This document shows, in pieces, positions 44,097 to 56,510 of a stretch of DNA of 64,000 nucleotides. Below the pieces are notes generated by a model. It had not been told where the DNA came from and searched no databases. It saw only the letters and a program-made list of their open reading frames with translations. How positions within the stretch are numbered: position 1 is the stretch's first letter; each line of letters begins with the position of its first letter. The position numbers were made by a program, and so were the translations under genes. Origin of the DNA: Promethearchaeia archaeon (lineage in GTDB: Archaea; Asgardarchaeota; Lokiarchaeia; Sigyniarchaeales; SOKP01); contig JAHQWJ010000147.1 in NCBI GenBank assembly GCA_029856125.1, positions 1 through 64,000 on the forward strand, written 5' to 3'.

Positions 44097-45209
44097 CTAA
44101 GAGACTGGCTCATACAAGATTCCTAAATCGTCAGCATAATTTTTCGCTTCGTGAATTTCTCCCATTGATGGCCTACGATTTATCTCAGGATATTCAGAGG
44201 ACTTCCATTGTGGTCTATATTGAGCCATCAGGTTCACTACAGCCTTCGGAAGATCTTTAGCTACAAAATCTAATATGGGTTTAGAACAACATTCTATGTG
44301 ATTGGGCATAATTAAGTGTCGGATTATAATTTCTCCACTTCCCTCATCGTGGATTCTTTTGTGATTTCTGGCAATGACATCAAAGTAATTATCAATACCA
44401 GAGTATTTTTTTCCACATGTATTATTTCCATACTTCCAGTCTGGCAACCAGAAATCCATGAAATCTATAATTAATGATAAGGATTTGTTAGTCAAGAAAA
44501 AGTTCGAATTCCAAAGTTGAGTTATGTTTGAGGTTTGATATTGTAAGCTACCAACAATAGTATGGATGTTTGGAATAGGATCTCCTCCTACATAGTTGAT
44601 ATTAATCGCACCTTTCTCAACTAATCTGTCTGCAAGAGCTGCTAATTGTTTTACATCAACTTTTTGAGCAACATCCTCAATTTTTTTCGTGTTTTTCCAT
44701 GACTGAGATATATCGTAGTTTTGGCAGAAAACACACCCAAAATTGCATCCTTGGAAAAATATTGTACCACTGGGTATTAGTGGAGCTTCTTCCCCAGAAT
44801 GAAGAAAAGCAGATGATACATAAGAATCCTTAGAAAGATAGCAAAAACCAGTTTCACCTTTAATACGATTAACTTTGCATTGTCTTTCGCAGAAAATGCA
44901 GTTCTCAAGATATTTATTTGCTAATTCTTCTGCCAGATTAATAAAATTTTTAGAAACTATACTACGTTTCTTTTGTTCTTCAGTAGATTTTTTTAATACT
45001 TCTTTAAATTCAAGAGATTTTTCTGCTAACAAATTCTCTAAGTTTTTAATGGATTCATTAGTATCAAAGTCACATTCTATGCTTTTTGCGATTAGATACC
45101 GAGCAATTTCTTTATCATCAATGATACTTCTGTATCTGGCAAATCGTTTGCGAATTATCTCATTTTTCCAAACCAAAGCTGAGTCTGGCCGAAGAATTCT
45201 AAAAACCAT
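44097..45209 (-). CDS. PflX/COG1313-type radical SAM protein
   Basis: 370 aa. The radical SAM cluster is CNFGCVFCQN (C-x3-C-x2-C) within GTIFFQGCNFGCVFCQNYD. Upstream lies an extra Cys cluster, CIFCERQCKVNRIKGETGFC, characteristic of the PflX family. INYVGGDPIPNIHTI is the AdoMet-binding GGE-like block. The C-terminal RHLIMPNHIECC and AQYRPQWKSSEYPEINRRP are family-typical. It should cleave AdoMet to make a 5'-deoxyadenosyl radical. The substrate is unknown, perhaps activation of a glycyl radical or modification of a protein. The N-terminal ~85 residues are an extra helical region. Confidence 0.9.
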   Translation of the reverse strand: MVFRILRPDSALVWKNEIIRKRFARYRSIIDDKEIARYLIAKSIECDFDTNESIKNLENLLAEKSLEFKEVLKKSTEEQKKRSIVSKNFINLAEELANKYLENCIFCERQCKVNRIKGETGFCYLSKDSYVSSAFLHSGEEAPLIPSGTIFFQGCNFGCVFCQNYDISQSWKNTKKIEDVAQKVDVKQLAALADRLVEKGAININYVGGDPIPNIHTIVGSLQYQTSNITQLWNSNFFLTNKSLSLIIDFMDFWLPDWKYGNNTCGKKYSGIDNYFDVIARNHKRIHDEGSGEIIIRHLIMPNHIECCSKPILDFVAKDLPKAVVNLMAQYRPQWKSSEYPEINRRPSMGEIHEAKNYADDLGILYEPVS

Positions 45210-45271
45210 TTTGGTTTTCGCTCTTTTTTGCCTTAATTATGGTTAACTGCATAAAAATAGTGAGAATAACG

Positions 45272-46003
45272 CTATATATCAAAACTAAGCCATTTAATAA
45301 TGTTAGATAGAAATGGTATGTTATCTCCTGCGTCTAATCCAAAATCATCTTCAATAAGCCAATCAGATGAACCAATAGTTACACATCTTCCACTGAAAAA
45401 ATTGCTAACGACACAGATAGGGACAGTACCAATACTTCCCATGTCATCGTCAGCAAGATATTTAAACTCTGCTTTTTCTGAAGTCACTATAATATCTTCA
45501 ACATCTTCTTCAGTTATTGTAAAAAATGTACAGTTAGGGAGTACGACTTCAGTTATACCCTGAGTGATCGGATGGACAAACAGGTCATTTACTAACACAT
45601 TTTGTTTATTTACTAAAAAATGTGATGACGCTTCTTGTATAACCCCATTCCAATATCTTCGCACTCCAGTCATTTTATATAATACTCTGAGGGACCCCAT
45701 CTTCATTGGAACGTCTTGATCTCCTCCAGCTCCAGTAGTTATAAAAAGTCCCCCGCCGTCTCCAACATACCGCTTAATTGCTAATAATTCATCTTTAGTG
45801 AATTTATCTTCTTTGCCATCCTTAGTATGTTGGATATTTCCCAGAAATAAAACATCGTAATCTTCAAGTAAATCGTAGTCAATAGGACCTTCATTCTTGT
45901 CTATGTATTCGACCTCAAACTCATCATCACCCATAGAAAATTCGGGAAATTCCTCTATTTTTTCTCGATGTGATAAATCCACTATGACACTGTAAGGGCT
46001 CAT
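45272..46003 (-). CDS. GIFT/DUF4350-like (glutamine-amidotransferase-fold) protein
   Basis: 243 aa. A Rossmann-like class I GATase fold without the nucleophile Cys. LLEDYDVLFLGNIQ, KFTKDELLAIKRYVGDGGGL and ITTGAGGDQD correspond to the acidic loop and GG turn. FFSGRCVTIGSSDWLIEDD and NIPFLSNIIKWLSFDI are the C-terminal strand and helix. The layout follows the GIFT domain shared by IFT52, GldG and related proteins. Those bind sugars or act as scaffolds rather than enzymes. It is the upstream gene of the same-strand run with the radical SAM gene (about 60 nt apart). Confidence 0.72.
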   Translation of the reverse strand: MSPYSVIVDLSHREKIEEFPEFSMGDDEFEVEYIDKNEGPIDYDLLEDYDVLFLGNIQHTKDGKEDKFTKDELLAIKRYVGDGGGLFITTGAGGDQDVPMKMGSLRVLYKMTGVRRYWNGVIQEASSHFLVNKQNVLVNDLFVHPITQGITEVVLPNCTFFTITEEDVEDIIVTSEKAEFKYLADDDMGSIGTVPICVVSNFFSGRCVTIGSSDWLIEDDFGLDAGDNIPFLSNIIKWLSFDI

Positions 46004-46419
46004 TTTAAACCGACTCCAAGGCTATTTTGAAGTAAATTCTAATTTGTTCTAAGTGTAAATTCTATTATCTAAAATAATATAATTTTTATTTTTAAAGATA
46101 TGGTATTATTATTAAAGGTTTCTAAATCGGAATACTGCTAACGCAAAGTTTAAATATTTAGAGGAGAAAATATAAAGGATCAAAAAAATAAAGCACATTT
46201 ATATTCGCATACTTCTTCTCCGTGTAAATTTTCCGCGAATAAAATTTTAAGGAATTTAAATGAATTAAACCTCTTCAAAATTCAAGAATTACATCCTATA
46301 AATTCTAACTGCAAAATTGTGTGTAGATGTATCAAAGTAATATTAGGATCAGTTTAATGAATTATAATCAATTTTAAAAAATAGTGGACAAATAGAACTA
46401 GAAATATTGAAATATTTGA
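46004..46419. other. Intergenic region with TATA-like element and small reading frame
   Basis: 416 bases between the GIFT-like protein and the proteasome gene. GCAAAGTTTAAATATTTA (46143-46160) is a good BRE/TATA match. Its expected start site, near 46178, falls after the SD of the small reading frame listed next, so it may drive something else. No tRNA or repeat is seen. Confidence 0.4.
46172..46357 (+). CDS. Possible 61-aa small protein with apparent ATA start
   Basis: An open frame of 61 codons in very A/T-rich DNA. The C-terminal half reads NKILRNLNELNLFKIQEL, then a NCKIVCRC Cys cluster. GAGGAG (46161-46166) is an SD-like sequence 5 nt before ATA at 46172. An in-frame TAA at 46151 lies upstream and no ATG, GTG or TTG occurs before codon 50. 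Composition looks protein-like, with four Cys (one SSPC, three in the tail) and two His, so metal binding is imaginable. Not recognised. It may equally be a chance open frame. Confidence 0.35.
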   Translation: MKDQKNKAHLYSHTSSPCKFSANKILRNLNELNLFKIQELHPINSNCKIVCRCIKVILGSV

Positions 46420-47124
46420 TTATATGGAAATAAAATCTCGTTCTGCAGGGCCATCTTTTTTGATGATTGCGATGTCTATTCCATTTCCTGAAGCCATATC
46501 TCTTATGATACTTGAAGTGACTGCTTTTATAATTATTTCTTTTCCTGCACTAATCGATAAGTTATCTTTATACTTTGCTTCGAGCACACCATAAGAGAAA
46601 TTTTGACCACTACCTACAGCACAGAATTTATCAGGTAAAATGGAACCATATGCTCCAAGATTTAGAAGTACTGGGCCTTCTTCTTCAGTTGCCCCTCCTA
46701 AAATGAGACCTACTTGAAACGGATACATTTTATTTTGATAGAGGATATTAGATAACATTTTTCCAGCACTTTTTATTTTAATTGGTGCTTCTTCCTTTAG
46801 TTGGTACAATGCAGTTTCAGCCCGGAGAACATCGACCAGATACATTGCGTCAGCCACCCCTCCAGCAATAGTCATGTATAAGTGTTCTTGGATTTTATGT
46901 AATTTTTCAGCAGTTTTACTCGCTACAAAGTAACTCATTGTAGCCCTCCTATCCGTACCTAAGATTACAGCGTCCTTGCACACTAGACCTACCGTAGTTG
47001 TCCCCGTTTTTAATGTTTGACTATTTCTTTGCGTAGATTGTTTGTTATCGCTGCTTATGGAATCTCGTAAAAAAATAGATTCAGATGGTTTAACTAAATC
47101 TTCTTTTCTCATAATTAATATCAT
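46420..47124 (-). CDS. psmB: Proteasome beta subunit
   Basis: 234 aa. A 41-residue propeptide ends at Gly41 and the mature chain starts with Thr42 in KTGTTTVGL. Relative to that Thr1, Asp17 (GTDRRAT, residue 58) and Lys33 (AEKLHKI, residue 74) of the catalytic triad are in place. GSGQNFSYGVLE matches the conserved Ser/Asp region. It forms the inner rings of the 20S core, whose alpha subunit is not in this window. MRKEDLVK, at the fifth residue, is an alternative start. Confidence 0.96.
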   Translation of the reverse strand: MILIMRKEDLVKPSESIFLRDSISSDNKQSTQRNSQTLKTGTTTVGLVCKDAVILGTDRRATMSYFVASKTAEKLHKIQEHLYMTIAGGVADAMYLVDVLRAETALYQLKEEAPIKIKSAGKMLSNILYQNKMYPFQVGLILGGATEEEGPVLLNLGAYGSILPDKFCAVGSGQNFSYGVLEAKYKDNLSISAGKEIIIKAVTSSIIRDMASGNGIDIAIIKKDGPAERDFISI

Positions 47125-47219
47125 TAAAAGACTCTTGTCTTAATAATTTTTTTTTAATTTTTTATAAATATATTGTGTTCTTAGGAGAAGAATCAAAGAT
47201 TATCTAATGATTTAATATG

Positions 47220-47552
47220 CTAGACTTTTAGATTCTCAAGGGATTCTATACCCCATAGGTATTTTTTGAGGTCAATTTTGTTTGTAGGGCTTATTTCAAC
47301 ACCTTCTTTTTCAAGCAAAATTTTTTGATAATCTTGCCCGTCTTGTGATTTCAAGGCAATTTTACCTTGTGAATTTATAACCCGGTGCCATGGTAAATTA
47401 TATTTTTTTGTGGATGAATGTAACAACCATGAAACTTGTCTTGCTCCATTGGGATTACCAGCCAATTTTGCAATCCTACCGTAAGTGAATACTTTACCTT
47501 CAGGGATATTTTGTATTAATAAAATCACATTTTGAGTAAAATCAGTAGGGAT
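47220..47552 (-). CDS. Alkyltransferase-like protein (ATL), apparent ATC start
   Basis: 110 aa as extended. PWHRV replaces the active-site PCHRV of O6-alkylguanine methyltransferases, so it binds and flags alkylated guanine without transferring the group, as Atl1/YbaZ do. VFTYGRIAKLAGNPNGARQV is the DNA-binding helix. The first standard start (GTG, 47526-47528) would cut the conserved FTQNVILLIQNIPEGKV helix that ATL proteins begin with. The frame runs up to ATC at 47550-47552 (IPTDFTQNV), which has AAGGTG 7 nt upstream. An in-frame TGA closes the frame just before. Confidence 0.85.
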   Translation of the reverse strand: MPTDFTQNVILLIQNIPEGKVFTYGRIAKLAGNPNGARQVSWLLHSSTKKYNLPWHRVINSQGKIALKSQDGQDYQKILLEKEGVEISPTNKIDLKKYLWGIESLENLKV

Positions 47553-47702
47553 TTTAATTCACCTTAAGAAGTTCATAAGTTTTCTTTAATACAATTTATT
47601 TAGAAGAATAGACGCCTAATTATAAAATTTTATGAATAAAGCACAAATGGTATTTCTTACTTTTTTATCAGTTTAGAAAATATAGGAGATAATTTTAACT
47701 AG

Positions 47703-50903
<3,201 letters not shown>

Positions 50904-50920
50904 GAATAGAGAGTATTTCT

Positions 50921-52057
50921 TTAATTTGTATAATTTTTTATTTCTTTCAGTTTTCCTCCATCACGAGCAGATTGAGAAGCTTGAATCCCAGACATACAGA
51001 AATTGGCCGCTATTTTAGCGTGTATTGAAGCTTTGGTCCCATTTTTTATTGCTTGAAACCAGTTATCTAAAATACGAGCATTAGCACCAGAATGAAATCC
51101 TTCAACTCGGGAAATTATGCTAGATAATGATTCCTGATCAATTTTTCTAGCTTTTCCTTTTCTACGTTGGGCTTTATTAATTTTATGTCCATCGGCTATA
51201 AACAATCGACCAGGTTTATCAACTTGAGAGCATTCATAAGTGCCAGTCCGACCTACCACTTGAATCGAAATTCTAGCGGGTTCTCGAGCAAAGACATAAG
51301 CGTTAGCACACTTAGCTATAGCTGTAGTTTCTGTTCTAAACAACGCAACTTGGAAAGCTTTAGCAGGTTTGCATATTGGATTTCCCTGATACCCACCAAT
51401 ATCGTTAGCAAAGCTTGTAACTTCGATAAATGGCATTGGATTTTTTAGTCCTCCTAATACAACTTGAGCGGGACCAATGGAATGGGCGTACATCATTGGG
51501 TCAAACAACTGGTACCATGAATTGACACGAGGAGTATCAACATCTCCAAAACCTTGATCTCTCCATCTATAGGTAACATCATGCAAATATTCTGACTCAG
51601 CATATACTGGCTCACCTATTTTACCTGTTGATGTAAGTTGGGCGGCATATAATACTTCAGGGTAGAAACAATAGTTTTCTCCAAGTTGATAAACTTTTCC
51701 AGACACATCCTCAGCATTTATGATGCGATTTATATCATCCCCTTTAATAGCCATTGGAACTTCAGAAAAAACATGCAAGTTCGATTCTAGTGCAGCAACA
51801 GATTGATCCACATGATATTGAGGTGGGCTTGCTATAATAATTCCATCAAGTTCTTCAGTGTCTAATAAATCCTCAAAAGTTTTTGCAGTTTTAAATCCCT
51901 CAATCTTTTTGAACATTTCAGTAGCGATTGAATTTGGATCATAACCAGCCACCAATTTAGATTGCCCTTTTAGTAATGGATGGTTTTCTAACTCGGCTTT
52001 GATGCTAATTGAGTGAAGACCAAAACCAACAATACCAAGATGTATTAGCTTTCCCAT
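50921..52057 (-). CDS. Gfo/Idh/MocA family oxidoreductase
   Basis: 378 aa. HLGIVGFGLHSISIKAEL is the NAD(P)-binding N-terminus. TEELDGIIIASPPQYHVDQSV and ALESNLHVFSEVPMAIKGDD give the conserved EKP-like segment, with Glu-Val-Pro in place of Glu-Lys-Pro, so the usual catalytic Lys is missing. The C-terminal alpha/beta domain has YAESEYLHDVTYRW and DPMMYAHSIGPAQVVLGG (the His of YxxHxxx kept). It could oxidise or reduce a sugar or sugar alcohol. Convergent with the beta-galactosidase gene and divergent from the GH4 gene. Confidence 0.9.
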   Translation of the reverse strand: MGKLIHLGIVGFGLHSISIKAELENHPLLKGQSKLVAGYDPNSIATEMFKKIEGFKTAKTFEDLLDTEELDGIIIASPPQYHVDQSVAALESNLHVFSEVPMAIKGDDINRIINAEDVSGKVYQLGENYCFYPEVLYAAQLTSTGKIGEPVYAESEYLHDVTYRWRDQGFGDVDTPRVNSWYQLFDPMMYAHSIGPAQVVLGGLKNPMPFIEVTSFANDIGGYQGNPICKPAKAFQVALFRTETTAIAKCANAYVFAREPARISIQVVGRTGTYECSQVDKPGRLFIADGHKINKAQRRKGKARKIDQESLSSIISRVEGFHSGANARILDNWFQAIKNGTKASIHAKIAANFCMSGIQASQSARDGGKLKEIKNYTN

Positions 52058-52158
52058 AATTTTAGATAATTCGCGAAAATATTAATAGTTAAGCGTAGCT
52101 GACAAATTTGTAAATTAATATCCTATATGTTTAATTTTTGTAAGGACTTAAACAATTT

Positions 52159-53484
52159 ATGGATAAAAAAATTGTCTTGATAGGAGCAGGCTCTGCTGCA
52201 TTTGGACCTCCAACTTTTGTCGATTTAAATTTAAGTAAAGTGTTAGCAGGTTCTACTATTACGCTTGTCGACATAGATACAGAAAAATTACAAATGGTAT
52301 ATGAAGTATTATCAGAAGATAATAAAAAAATTGGGAATAAATTCAATATTGAATGTACACCGAATCGAGAAAAAGCTCTTAAAGGAGCAGATTTTGTTAT
52401 AAATTCTACTGAACATGGAGATCGATTTGAGCTACGTTGGCAAGATAATACAATCCCTAGGAAACATGGCTCAACAGAAAGAATGGCTGAAAACGGTGGT
52501 CCTGGAGGATTTTTCCATAGCGCTCGCCAAATTCCTGAGATTATTAAGATTGCCAAAGATGTAGCGAGAATATGCCCTGACGCATTTTTTATTAATTATA
52601 GTAATCCAATGTCCCGTATATGCTTAGCTTTAAAAAGAGTAGTGCCTAATCTTAAAATGTTTGGTCTTTGTCATCAAATAGAACTTCTGGTACCTCATCA
52701 TTTATCGAAAATTATAAAAAAAGAAATGAAGGATGTTCAAATAATTACTGGAGGTCTAAATCACTTTGCGTTTCTGCTGGGATTAAAAGATTTAAATACT
52801 GGAGATAACTTACTACCTGTTTTTAACGCAAACTGTCAAAAATATTTTCAAGGTAAGTGGGATCGATTCCACTATGCCGATTTAACCTTCGAGATTTACA
52901 AAAGATTTGGTTGGTTTCCGTACGTAGGTGATAACCACATATGCGAATATCTACAATTTGGTTCTCATTATACAACAGCACAAGATTTAACAGATTGGAT
53001 TACTAGAATGGAACTGGGGAAGAAAGCAATAAATTTTCAACTAAAGTGGCATTATAAGAAATTAAAGAAGGGTAAATATCCTAAAAAGGGTATGCTTATG
53101 AGAGAATTTTCTGGTGAAAGAGCAATCCCCATTATCGAAGCAATCATAGAAGATAGTAATTCGTACGAAATAGCAGTAAACATTCCTAATGACGGCATTA
53201 TTGAAAATCTCCCAAACGATTTAATAATTGAATGTTCTGGTATTGTTAGTAAAGAAGGAATTCGTGGGGTTAATTTGGGTAATATTCCAAAAAATATTGC
53301 CGCTCTATTAAGAATTGAAGCCTCCATTCAAGATTTATGCGTTGAAGCCATAATGCGGGAATCTAAAGATCTTGCAATTGATTGTCTTGCGATGGATGTT
53401 AATTGCGGTAGCTTTGAGATGGCTGAAGCAATATTTCATGAAATGTGTGAACTTCAAAGAGAATATTTACCTGATTTTAAATAG
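52159..53484 (+). CDS. GH4 family glycosidase (NAD+-dependent alpha-glucosidase/galactosidase type)
   Basis: 441 aa. KIVLIGAGSAAFGPPTFVDL is the NAD site, and FFINYSNPMSRIC, MFGLCHQIELL and IITGGLNHFAFLLGL supply the catalytic Cys/His/Asn metal environment of GH4. These enzymes oxidise C3 of the sugar, eliminate the glycoside and reduce the product, using NAD+ and Mn2+. Subfamily (alpha-glucosidase, alpha-galactosidase, galacturonidase) is undetermined; the CHQ motif suits the alpha-glucosidase/galactosidase group. The ChbG-like gene follows after a 53-nt gap. Confidence 0.9.
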   Translation: MDKKIVLIGAGSAAFGPPTFVDLNLSKVLAGSTITLVDIDTEKLQMVYEVLSEDNKKIGNKFNIECTPNREKALKGADFVINSTEHGDRFELRWQDNTIPRKHGSTERMAENGGPGGFFHSARQIPEIIKIAKDVARICPDAFFINYSNPMSRICLALKRVVPNLKMFGLCHQIELLVPHHLSKIIKKEMKDVQIITGGLNHFAFLLGLKDLNTGDNLLPVFNANCQKYFQGKWDRFHYADLTFEIYKRFGWFPYVGDNHICEYLQFGSHYTTAQDLTDWITRMELGKKAINFQLKWHYKKLKKGKYPKKGMLMREFSGERAIPIIEAIIEDSNSYEIAVNIPNDGIIENLPNDLIIECSGIVSKEGIRGVNLGNIPKNIAALLRIEASIQDLCVEAIMRESKDLAIDCLAMDVNCGSFEMAEAIFHEMCELQREYLPDFK

Positions 53485-53537
53485 AAGAACGATCTTAACA
53501 CAAATTTTAAATCAATATAAAACCAACTTAAAATATT

Positions 53538-54434
53538 ATGAGTAAATTAACACTTATAGAAAAACTTGGATTTGAGACTTCAGATAAAGTCGTAATCTTT
53601 CACATTGACGACGTTGGTTTTTCCCACTCTTCAAACCTAGCCTCATTTGAATGTTTAGACTTCGGTATTGCTAGTTGTGGTTCTGTAATTGTTCCTGCTC
53701 CATGGTTTTTAGAAGCGGTTTCCATATGTAGGAGTAAGCCTCAGTACGATATTGGTGTGCATCTTACTCTTACTTGTGAATATGATCTATACCGATGGCG
53801 CGCATTGAGTAGCGTGACCCCAGATTCCGGTCTATTTGACTCAGAAAAATCTTTATGGCGAACCACAGAGGAAGCAATTGCAAATGTAAATGCTAAAGCG
53901 GCAGAAATTGAAATGCGTACTCAAGTTCAAACAGCGCTTGATAGTGGTATTGACATCACACATATAGACACTCATATGGGAACTGTCATGGCTCCTAAAT
54001 TTCTTCCCTCCTATTTGAAGATAGCTCGCGAATTTAAAGTTGCTCCATTTTTACCTCGAGTCTCTAGGGAAGATCTTGAAGCTGTAGGTTTAGGAGACGC
54101 TGCTGATGTTTATTTAAAGATGTTTGATAAATTAGAAGAAAGTGGTACTCCTATTCTTGATTCTATGATTATCGATACGATGGGAGATAGTCCAAATAAA
54201 ACAGATTATTATTGTAAAAGGTTTGGCGAAATTAAACCAGGGATAACACATTTTTTGTTTCACGCAGCGAAAATGAGTCCAGAATTGAATGCAATAACTC
54301 CCGATTCTGCAAGTTGGCGAGATCTCGATTATCAGGCATTTACCGATCCAAAAATTAAAGATTGCGTTGAAAAGTACAACTTAAAGATAATTGGGTATAG
54401 AGAAATCCGTGATGTAATTAGAAAAGAATCGTAA
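53538..54434 (+). CDS. YdjC/ChbG-like carbohydrate deacetylase
   Basis: 298 aa. VVIFHIDDVGFSHSSNLA carries the metal-binding Asp-Asp. DIGVHLTLTCEYDLYRWRAL gives a His and the substrate loop. DITHIDTHMGTVMAPKFLP contains the His pair. HFLFHAAKMSPELNAI sits near the active site. ChbG deacetylates chitobiose or chitotriose N-acetyl groups in bacteria, and relatives act on other oligosaccharides. In operon order after the GH4 enzyme, which fits processing of acetylated disaccharides. Length slightly above the E. coli protein. Confidence 0.92.
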   Translation: MSKLTLIEKLGFETSDKVVIFHIDDVGFSHSSNLASFECLDFGIASCGSVIVPAPWFLEAVSICRSKPQYDIGVHLTLTCEYDLYRWRALSSVTPDSGLFDSEKSLWRTTEEAIANVNAKAAEIEMRTQVQTALDSGIDITHIDTHMGTVMAPKFLPSYLKIAREFKVAPFLPRVSREDLEAVGLGDAADVYLKMFDKLEESGTPILDSMIIDTMGDSPNKTDYYCKRFGEIKPGITHFLFHAAKMSPELNAITPDSASWRDLDYQAFTDPKIKDCVEKYNLKIIGYREIRDVIRKES

Positions 54435-54480
54435 TGAATATCGAAGCTATTCCACGATTTCTTTCTAATCTAAATTTTTT

Positions 54481-56466
54481 CTAATTAAAATTTACCCAAA
54501 TAGGAGATGTCCAACCTCTTTCCCCATCAAACTGAGTAGCTCGAGCATAAAAATAAGCAGTATCACATTTATTTAGATCGGTATCTTCAAAAGCAAACTT
54601 AATTCGATCATTTGTTGGTACTCGAATTGCTACAACATTTCCATTTTTTAGTAATTCTACACTTTCCAGTTTATTGGTACCACAAACGGTAACAATTATT
54701 ACTGGGGATTTATTCACTTCAATATTTTGACCCATCAAAGCAGAATCTATTTTTATTTTCAACCACATTCTCTCTCCAGTAGTCGCATAACACATCCTTT
54801 GGTTTAAACTCCGAATCAAATTTTTAGAATCTAACTGATTAGAAAATATAGCAGCAATTCCAGGTTTGTATCTTAAAATTGGGACTAAATTTTTCATCTT
54901 ATATTGTTTTACTGGGCAACCAGGATGCGAGTAATGATCGTCACCGCCACCTATGAATCCCAATTTAAAACCGTTATTTAAAGCCCAGTTTACGCTTCCT
55001 TTTTTCTTATTGTTAACTAAAGGTCTATAATTACCTTTCATTGATTCGCTAGAACCATGTGAAGAGTAGATCTCAACAACCTTTTCCATTTCGTTATCAA
55101 CTTCTGTCCAGGATGTACCCATTACATAACTTATTGGAGTATGGGAAATTATAGTGCATTCTATATTTTTTAGTGCTTCATATAGTTGATGTTGAAAACA
55201 TCCCTCTTTAGAGTAATAATCGACTAAGGGAGCATCTTTAGCGGACTCTAATGGAAATAACATTACCTTATCTGAGATTGATTCGTAAGGACTCTTTGTT
55301 TTTGTAGCATTAGTAACACAATAATTACGTCCTGACCACTCGTACGCTGGAATTGCTGTAAACTTTTTATCAGTCCAATCAGCACACAAATCTATTAGAG
55401 ATTCCCAAATAACTTTGTTATATGGATATGAGATGCCTTTTCGACCTTCCATAAAAGTATTACTTCTTTGGTTTAAATGATCTCCTAAAGCAGCAAAATC
55501 ATGAAGTACTACGTTTTTTGCGTAGTGAAATGCGTCAGCGCCCGTTCCCATACCATCAGAAAATTCTCTAGTATGTATATGAGTATCCCCCCAGTAAACT
55601 TGACTCGAGATATCCTCGTCCCAAACAATTGGATTTGAAGTTCCAGTAAGATTTCTATTGCTAACATATAACTTCCCAATATTTGATACTATTTCAGAAG
55701 ATACGGGATACAGCGCAAACCCCATATTATATCTTAGTAACCTACTGATTTTTGAATTTGGTTGGACTTCTTCCTTAAATTTCAATGCTTGTTCAATTAA
55801 CACGTATCCCTCTCTCAAAGTTGCTTTATTTGGGAAGTCTAGGCAATTATCACCTTGAAGTTCAACTTCTCCATTGAAGGAATAATCTCGATTTCCAAAT
55901 TTATCTAAAGCAACGATTTTAACATCCACTGGTTTTCCACGGTAAATTGTAGGGATTTTAATAAGAAAAAAAAAAGCTTTTTCTGAGATCATAGAAATTC
56001 TCTTTAATCCTATTCTATTGAACACTTTTTCTTTGGGAAGTTTAACATCTATAGCGAAGTAAACTTCATCAATGTAGGCTACATCTCCAGCCGTATTTAC
56101 GTTCTTCAATTTATTATAATTAAACTCAATTGTATCTCCAATGATCATTGGATCGTGCAATATGTATACAACCATTAATGTGGATTTTGTCGCTTTAATC
56201 TTCCCTTTCACAGAGGATTCGATAGAGCAAATTCCATTCTTTAAATTGATTGGTTCCCATCCATAAGGGATTATGAATCTAAATTGAGTACGGCTTGGAT
56301 AATCTTTTTTTGCTTTAAGGATTATTTTGATTGGTGTTTTACTGTTGACAACTATTTTTTCATCTATATCAAATGTAATATCATTTACATTATCTAATTT
56401 CACTCTATAATCGAGATACTCTGAATTATCTTTTGTTAGATCCATTTTTATCAGTTCTTTCGACAA
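54481..56466 (-). CDS. DUF3604-like PHP-domain protein
   Basis: 661 aa. The N-terminal ~250 residues are beta-rich (DITFDIDEKIVVNSKTPIKI, KIVALDKFGNRDYSFNGEVE). Then the PHP-fold core SQVYWGDTHIHTREFSDGMG and LHDFAALGDHLNQRSN supplies His and Asp metal ligands, with AIPAYEWSGRNYCV, ECTIISHTPISYV and LGFIGGGDDHYSHPGCP further on. The C-terminus is Ig-like (VELLKNGNVVAIRVPTN). A metal-dependent phosphoesterase or hydrolase, otherwise uncharacterised. No signal peptide. Convergent with the ChbG-like gene. Confidence 0.88.
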   Translation of the reverse strand: MSKELIKMDLTKDNSEYLDYRVKLDNVNDITFDIDEKIVVNSKTPIKIILKAKKDYPSRTQFRFIIPYGWEPINLKNGICSIESSVKGKIKATKSTLMVVYILHDPMIIGDTIEFNYNKLKNVNTAGDVAYIDEVYFAIDVKLPKEKVFNRIGLKRISMISEKAFFFLIKIPTIYRGKPVDVKIVALDKFGNRDYSFNGEVELQGDNCLDFPNKATLREGYVLIEQALKFKEEVQPNSKISRLLRYNMGFALYPVSSEIVSNIGKLYVSNRNLTGTSNPIVWDEDISSQVYWGDTHIHTREFSDGMGTGADAFHYAKNVVLHDFAALGDHLNQRSNTFMEGRKGISYPYNKVIWESLIDLCADWTDKKFTAIPAYEWSGRNYCVTNATKTKSPYESISDKVMLFPLESAKDAPLVDYYSKEGCFQHQLYEALKNIECTIISHTPISYVMGTSWTEVDNEMEKVVEIYSSHGSSESMKGNYRPLVNNKKKGSVNWALNNGFKLGFIGGGDDHYSHPGCPVKQYKMKNLVPILRYKPGIAAIFSNQLDSKNLIRSLNQRMCYATTGERMWLKIKIDSALMGQNIEVNKSPVIIVTVCGTNKLESVELLKNGNVVAIRVPTNDRIKFAFEDTDLNKCDTAYFYARATQFDGERGWTSPIWVNFN

Positions 56467-56510
56467 TTAAGTTTAATTTCAAATCAATTTTAAGGAAACT
56501 GAAACGTATT

